Shown: positions 12,938 through 17,053 of the stretch, one piece after another
Position numbering within the stretch: the first letter of the stretch is position 1
Layout of the letters: every line of letters begins with the position of its first letter
Origin: an uncultured Oscillospiraceae bacterium
GTDB taxonomy: Bacteria > Bacillota > Clostridia > Oscillospirales > Acutalibacteraceae
DNA: 17,053 bases
Assembly: GCA_958451705.1 (NCBI GenBank)
Contig: CAUDRD010000005.1
Location: forward strand, 1-17,053
Direction: 5' to 3'
Program-made: the position numbers and the translations under genes
The notes under the pieces: generated by a model
The model's input: the letters and a program-made list of their open reading frames with translations, nothing else
The model's database searches: none
What the model was told of the DNA's origin: nothing

Positions 12938-13621
12938 ATGGAAATTTTAAAAGTAGAAAATCTGTGCAAGGTTTACGGTAAGGGTGAAAATGAAGTTAGA
13001 GCCCTCGACAATGTATCTTTCAGCGTTTCAAAGGGAGAGTTTGTGGCTATAATCGGCCCGTCAGGTTCGGGTAAGTCAACGCTTCTCCATATTATCGGCG
13101 GAGTTGATAAGCCCACATCGGGGAAAGTGTATACGGACGGCTGCGACGTGTACAGTCAGAATGACGAGCAGCTGGCGGTTTTCCGCCGCAGACAGGTGGG
13201 GCTTATCTATCAGTTTTATAACCTTATTCCCGTTCTCAATGTAAGGGAAAATATAACTCTGCCAGTGCTCATGGACGGAAGAAAGGTGGACGAAAAGCGG
13301 TTAAGAGAGCTTATTGACACCCTCGATTTAAAGGGCAGGGAAAAGCATCTGCCCAATGAGCTTTCCGGCGGCCAGCAGCAGAGAGTGTCAATCGGCAGGG
13401 CATTAATGACGGCTCCCGCAGTAGTTCTTGCCGACGAGCCTACTGGAAACCTCGATTCAAAAAACAGCCGTGAAATTGTGGAGCTTCTTAAGCTCTCCAA
13501 TAAAAAATACAATCAGACACTTATTGTAATAACCCATGACGAAAGCATCGCTCTTCAGGCAGATAGAATTATCTCCATTGAAGACGGCAGGGTCGCAAGG
13601 GACGAGGTGATAAGGGCATGA
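12938..13621 (+). CDS. ABC transporter ATP-binding protein, MacB/LolD type
   Basis: A 227-residue ATPase subunit with all motifs intact: Walker A GPSGSGKST (40-48), Q-loop Gln92 in LIYQFYNLIP, signature LSGGQQQRVSIGRAL (142-156), Walker B VVLADEPTGNLDS (162-174) and the switch histidine His200 in VITHD. The YQFYNLIP and LADEPTGNLDS forms place it with the MacB/LolD/FtsE/BceA group, which drive mechanotransmission or peptide export and resistance rather than ordinary uptake. AGGAGGTG precedes the ATG at 12938. The stop overlaps the permease start in ATGA (13618-13621), so the two are translationally coupled and form one complex. The upstream operator suggests induction by the neighbouring two-component system. 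Confidence 0.96.
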   Translation: MEILKVENLCKVYGKGENEVRALDNVSFSVSKGEFVAIIGPSGSGKSTLLHIIGGVDKPTSGKVYTDGCDVYSQNDEQLAVFRRRQVGLIYQFYNLIPVLNVRENITLPVLMDGRKVDEKRLRELIDTLDLKGREKHLPNELSGGQQQRVSIGRALMTAPAVVLADEPTGNLDSKNSREIVELLKLSNKKYNQTLIVITHDESIALQADRIISIEDGRVARDEVIRA

Positions 13622-16200
13622 ATATTTTTTCAAAGCTTACCCTTAAAACCTTAAAGGAAAACAGGACGAGAACTCTCGTCACCATTGCGGGAATTATAAT
13701 TTCTGCGGCCATGTTTACGGCAATAACCACTCTTATAATAAGTCTGCAAACCTATATGTACCATGCTACAGGAGAAAAAGAGGGATTTTTTCAGGGTAAG
13801 ATAATTAATCTCACTCAGGAGGAAGTTGATAAATATACTGACAATGAGCATCTTGAGAGCTATTTTACCAGCAGCAGTATAGGATATGCCAAACTTGAGG
13901 GCATTGAAAACGAGTCAAAGCCCTATTTGTTCCTTATGGAACCTGATAAAAACTTTCTCAAAAATGTTCGCATAAATATTACAGCAGGGCATCTTCCTGA
14001 AAATGACAGTGAAATTCTCATTCCAAGTCATCTTTATACGGACGGCGGAGTTAAGCTGGAAATTGGCCAGCAGATAACCCTTCAGGTTGGCAAGAGAGTT
14101 TCGGAAGGCCACTATCTTTGGCAGGATACTTTTTATGATGCCTATCATCAGGATGAAACTCCCGAATATATAGAAAAGAATTTTACAAAAACCTATACTG
14201 TTTGCGGATTTTACGAACGGACGAGTAAAAGCGACTGGAGCTTTGAGCCTTACACTGCGCCGGGATATACCGCCATTGTAAAGGATCAGAACGTTAAAAA
14301 TGCGCCCATAGATTTTTACTATAATATGGATTCTGGAAAACATGCCGTTGACTTTTATAATAAAATGGTGGAGCAGCGTGTAAATATACAGGAAAATACG
14401 GATCTGCTTCTTGCCCAGGGAACTTATAATAACGACAATTTTAATACAGTACTCTATTCCCTTGCGGCTATTCTTATAGGAATAATAGTTTTTGCGTCGG
14501 TGGCGCTTATTTATAACGCATTTGCAATTTCCGTAAGCTCCAGAACAAAGCAGTTCGGTCTGCTTTCTTCAGTAGGTGCTACAAAGAAGCAGATGAAATC
14601 CATGGTTTTCCGTGAAGCTGTGCTTTTGAGCATTATCGGAATACCAATAGGTATTCTCTGCGGACTTGGTGGAATAGGAGTAACGCTTCATTTTATCGGC
14701 GACAAATTTGGATTTATGGGTATAGGTGACGAGAGCGTAAAAATGGCTCTTGATTTTTCACCTCTTTCAGTTATTGCCGCCGCTGTTATAGCTTTTATTA
14801 CGGTTCTAATTTCGGCTTATATTCCCTCAAAACGCTGTGCAAGTGTTACGGCAATAGAAGCTATAAGACAGAATAAGGATATAAAGACAGGAAAACAGAA
14901 AGATATTAAAACATCAAAGCTTTTCGGTAAGATATTCGGCTTTAATGGTATGTTGGCTAAAAAGTACATGGGCCGGGATAAGAGAAAATACAGAACTATT
15001 ACGGTTTCCCTTGCCATTAGTGTTATTCTGATTATTTCATCAGGGGCGTTTTCGGTAAACCTTATTTCTTCGGCGGGGGATTTGATGCTCAACGGAAATG
15101 CGGATGTATTATGCGCTCCATATAAAAATGAGACCTCCGACGGAATAACCTACTTTACCAATTCTCGAAAAATGGCTGAGGATACATTGGATAAGGGTTA
15201 CGCCGACAGTTATCTGATTGAAATGGGCTTTCATATTAATGAGCAGAGCAACAACGGAAGCTATAAAAATCCTGAGGACGAAACTTTTGTATATCCGGCC
15301 ATTGTATTTGTAAGCGATGAGGAATTTGACAGTTATGCGAAAAAAGCGGGAGCTGATCCCCATGAGCTTAAGGATTACGAGAATCCTAAGGGGATACTCC
15401 ATGCTCAGTCGAGAGGAAAAAAGAACAGCTCTACGGGAAAGTATGAAAGCTATCCGCTTTTTGAGAAAAATCCCGATTATATAAGCGGATACTGCTATAT
15501 GTCAGATGCACCTGACGGTATAGAAAAAAGCTTTTACATCGGCGCTGTTACAGGTGAGCCCATGGATCTTTTTTACAGTACTTCCAATGTTGTATGTGAG
15601 GTATATTACCCTGTTTCCGCAATTGAAGCTCTCGGCCTCAACGGCATTTCCGGTTATTCGGTAAATCTGCTGTTTACCTCAGATAATCCCGCTTCTTTGG
15701 AAAAGTATCTGTTCAGTAACGGCAGTGCAGACGGCGTGGGATATTCTGTAACCAATATATATGAAAACGTAAAGAGCGACCGTGATATGGTGACTGTCAT
15801 TATGGTTTTCGCCTATGGCTTTATAACTCTTATTGCACTTATTGCCGTGGCAAATGTATTTAACACCGTTTCTACAGGTATCATTCTCCGCAGAAAGGAG
15901 TTTGCAATGCTTAAATCCATAGGCATGACCGACAGAGGAGTTGTAAAAATCCTTTCCTTTGAGAGCCTTTTAAGCGGCATTAAAGCCCTTATTATCGGTC
16001 TGCCTGTTTCTGCTGTTATCTGTGTGCTGATACACAAAGCTATCGCTCAGGGCTTTGAAACCGCTTTTATAGTGCCTTGGTATTCCATTATCGGCGCAGT
16101 GGCAGGAGTTTTTGCCGTAACGTTTATATCTATGCTCTATGCGGCAAACCGCCTTAAAAAAGAAAATATCCTCGACTCAATAAGAGACGAGAATATCTAA
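13618..16200 (+). CDS. FtsX/MacB-family ABC transporter permease with two large outer domains
   Basis: An 860-residue permease overlapping the ATPase gene by 4 nt. Eight membrane helices can be placed at about 19-43, 280-305, 333-360, 382-403, 458-485, 724-752, 780-808 and 819-843. This gives two copies of a MacB-like unit (one helix, a large outside domain, then three helices), with outer domains of about 235 residues each (45-279 and 486-723). The paired FtsX segments with coupling helices are SSRTKQFGLLSSVGATKKQMKSM (residues 307-329) and LRRKEFAMLKSIGMTDRGVVKI (757-778). FtsX-family permeases with the partner ATPase move or displace lipids or peptides, or transmit signals. It differs from BceB, which has ten helices and one outer domain. 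The substrate is unknown, with antimicrobial peptide resistance or envelope maintenance plausible. A terminator-like hairpin follows. Confidence 0.93.
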   Translation: MNIFSKLTLKTLKENRTRTLVTIAGIIISAAMFTAITTLIISLQTYMYHATGEKEGFFQGKIINLTQEEVDKYTDNEHLESYFTSSSIGYAKLEGIENESKPYLFLMEPDKNFLKNVRINITAGHLPENDSEILIPSHLYTDGGVKLEIGQQITLQVGKRVSEGHYLWQDTFYDAYHQDETPEYIEKNFTKTYTVCGFYERTSKSDWSFEPYTAPGYTAIVKDQNVKNAPIDFYYNMDSGKHAVDFYNKMVEQRVNIQENTDLLLAQGTYNNDNFNTVLYSLAAILIGIIVFASVALIYNAFAISVSSRTKQFGLLSSVGATKKQMKSMVFREAVLLSIIGIPIGILCGLGGIGVTLHFIGDKFGFMGIGDESVKMALDFSPLSVIAAAVIAFITVLISAYIPSKRCASVTAIEAIRQNKDIKTGKQKDIKTSKLFGKIFGFNGMLAKKYMGRDKRKYRTITVSLAISVILIISSGAFSVNLISSAGDLMLNGNADVLCAPYKNETSDGITYFTNSRKMAEDTLDKGYADSYLIEMGFHINEQSNNGSYKNPEDETFVYPAIVFVSDEEFDSYAKKAGADPHELKDYENPKGILHAQSRGKKNSSTGKYESYPLFEKNPDYISGYCYMSDAPDGIEKSFYIGAVTGEPMDLFYSTSNVVCEVYYPVSAIEALGLNGISGYSVNLLFTSDNPASLEKYLFSNGSADGVGYSVTNIYENVKSDRDMVTVIMVFAYGFITLIALIAVANVFNTVSTGIILRRKEFAMLKSIGMTDRGVVKILSFESLLSGIKALIIGLPVSAVICVLIHKAIAQGFETAFIVPWYSIIGAVAGVFAVTFISMLYAANRLKKENILDSIRDENI

Positions 16201-16219
16201 ATTTAGTAATTGATATTAA

Positions 16220-16256
16220 AGCAATCCTTTGCCTCCTATAGGCAGGGGATTGTTCT
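16220..16256 (+). terminator. Probable terminator after the ABC permease gene
   Basis: A 12-bp stem runs 16222-16233 with 16241-16252 (CAATCC with GGATTG, then G-U and T-A pairs, then GCC with GGC) around a 7-nt loop. TTCTT and a T-rich stretch follow; the T-run is short, so efficiency is uncertain. Confidence 0.7.
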
Positions 16257-16335
16257 TATGTTATTCATAAAGAGATTAACGGTTTGCTGAGCAAAAATCT
16301 ATAATTATTTTCTCCTTTGTTTTTTAAAAAATTTC

Positions 16336-16367
16336 TTCACACCTTAGTTTCAGTATGCTAATATAAT
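16336..16367 (+). promoter_or_regulatory. Possible promoter of the GH30-like gene
   Basis: TATAAT lies at 16362-16367 and TTCACA at 16336-16341. Their spacing is 20 bp. Taking TAATAT (16359-16364) as the -10 gives 17 bp. One of these probably serves the downstream hydrolase, which starts about 40 nt later. Confidence 0.5.
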
Positions 16368-16391
16368 CATATATTTTTGCTGAAAAAACAG

Positions 16392-16400
16392 AAGGTGGTG
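16392..16400 (+). promoter_or_regulatory. Ribosome binding site suggesting a TTG start for the GH30-like gene
   Basis: AAGGTGGTG lies about 8 nt before TTG at 16407, which is in frame with the hydrolase. The first in-frame ATG (16434) has no ribosome binding site at normal spacing. Confidence 0.55.
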
Positions 16401-16406
16401 GCGCAG

Positions 16407-17053
16407 TTGTCTTTATCCTTTATAACGTCGGAAATGTCGTCCGGTAAAGGAGATATTTCTGAAAATAGTGCAAAGCTCACAATTGATACTTACGTAAAGC
16501 ATCAGACTTTTGAGGGCTTCGGCGCAAGCAGCGCATGGTGGAGTCAGGACGTAGGAGGCTGGACAGAAAGCGACAAAAACGGTGTTCCGGTAAGAGAGGC
16601 TATAATGGAGCTCCTCTACGGTCGTGATAGTGGCATAGGTATACATATTTACCGCCACAATCTTCCGGCGGGAACGGGCACAGGCAAAAAGAAAGGGGAC
16701 TTTTGCCATTACTGGCGCTCCGGTCAGAGCTTTATTGACGATGAGGGAAATATAGATTATTCCCTCGATTCCAACGCACTGTGGTGCCTTGACAAAGCTA
16801 TAGAAATGGGCGTTGATGATATAGTCTTTTTTTCTAACAGCGCCCCGGATAATATGACCTTAAACGGTAAACCTCACGGAGATAAAGCGCCGAAAAAAAC
16901 AACAAACCTGTCTCCTGAACGCTATCATGATTTTGCCGATTATGTTCTTAATGCAGTAGAATATTTTCTTTCAAAAGGCGTTCCAATAACGGAGGTTTCT
17001 CCTATTAATGAGCCTCAATGGAAGTGGCAGGGTGGTCAGGAAGGCTGTCATTT
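16407..17053 (+). CDS. Glycoside hydrolase family 30-like protein, N-terminal part
   Basis: The frame is open to the window end (215 codons), so the gene is cut off at its 3' end. Motifs point to GH30 (clan GH-A): FEGFGASSAWWS at about 35-46, RHNLPAGTG near 83-91, FFSNSAPDNMTLNG near 131-144 (compare SNSPPxxMT), and SPINEPQWKWQGGQEGCH near 198-214, where Glu202 of the NEP motif is the expected acid/base catalyst. The nucleophile glutamate lies beyond the window. The closest group by motif is that of endo-beta-1,6-galactanase-like enzymes, but the substrate is not certain. The start is uncertain: TTG at 16407 has a ribosome binding site, ATG at 16434 does not. Neither start gives a signal peptide, so the enzyme appears cytoplasmic and would act on imported oligosaccharides. 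Confidence 0.75.
   Translation, partial: MSLSFITSEMSSGKGDISENSAKLTIDTYVKHQTFEGFGASSAWWSQDVGGWTESDKNGVPVREAIMELLYGRDSGIGIHIYRHNLPAGTGTGKKKGDFCHYWRSGQSFIDDEGNIDYSLDSNALWCLDKAIEMGVDDIVFFSNSAPDNMTLNGKPHGDKAPKKTTNLSPERYHDFADYVLNAVEYFLSKGVPITEVSPINEPQWKWQGGQEGCH

Noticed and set aside
13618..16200. Naming the permease as BceB
   Set aside because: Helix count (8, with two large outer domains) and symmetry do not match the ten-helix, single-domain BceB layout, although the neighbouring kinase resembles BceS-type sensors.
1..17053. CRISPR arrays, tRNA or rRNA genes, transposases, phage or defence genes
   Set aside because: I looked through the intergenic regions and reading frames and saw no repeat-spacer pattern, cloverleaf sequence or related protein motif.

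Overview
The window looks like a chromosomal stretch of a low- to mid-GC Gram-positive anaerobe of the Clostridia, most likely Ruminococcaceae/Oscillospiraceae-like. This is an inference from gene content, not a database match. The support is an rplU-prp-rpmA locus with the Firmicutes-type L27 leader peptide and a Firmicutes-style L21 leader RNA, a CIRCE-controlled hrcA-grpE-dnaK-dnaJ operon, strong AGGAGG ribosome binding sites, a PspC-domain protein, and a GH30-like glycosidase.

Layout. (1) 2-798: the 3' part of folD (one-carbon metabolism), then a small PspC-domain membrane protein. (2) 795-1905: a consensus sigma-A promoter whose -35 overlaps the pspC stop codon, a structured L21 leader, rplU, the cysteine protease gene prp, rpmA with a Prp-cleavable N-terminus, and a bidirectional terminator. 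(3) 1954-2946, minus strand: a YegS/DagK-type lipid kinase converging on that terminator. (4) 3065-4709: a GtrA-family membrane protein and an aldo/keto reductase in one transcription unit with its own terminator. (5) 4816-9676: a perfect CIRCE operator, then hrcA, grpE, dnaK and dnaJ, with a hairpin between dnaK and dnaJ and a UUCG-loop terminator at the end. (6) 9783-11035: two unrecognised membrane protein genes, closed by a second terminator nearly identical to the one after dnaJ. (7) 11037-16256: an OmpR-family response regulator, a small histidine kinase with almost no extracellular loop, then (after a terminator-like hairpin and a separate promoter) an ABC ATPase and an 860-residue FtsX/MacB-like permease. 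(8) 16336-17053: the start of a GH30-like glycoside hydrolase that runs off the window.

How it works together. HrcA represses the chaperone operon through CIRCE. Prp trims L27 so that it can function in the ribosome, and prp and rpmA overlap by 8 nt. The two-component system probably switches on the adjacent ABC transporter. The 12854-12911 region carries three direct 11-bp repeats (A/T)GTCAC(C/T)TNA(A/T), plus one inverted copy forming a perfect 10-bp inverted repeat, placed where a -35 should be and just before a TATTAT -10. That is the layout expected of an activator-dependent, OmpR/PhoB-family-controlled promoter. This operator, together with the two uncharacterised membrane genes next to it, is the least ordinary part of the window. 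Everything else is well-known housekeeping machinery, and I see no defence system, CRISPR array, tRNA, rRNA, transposase or phage gene.
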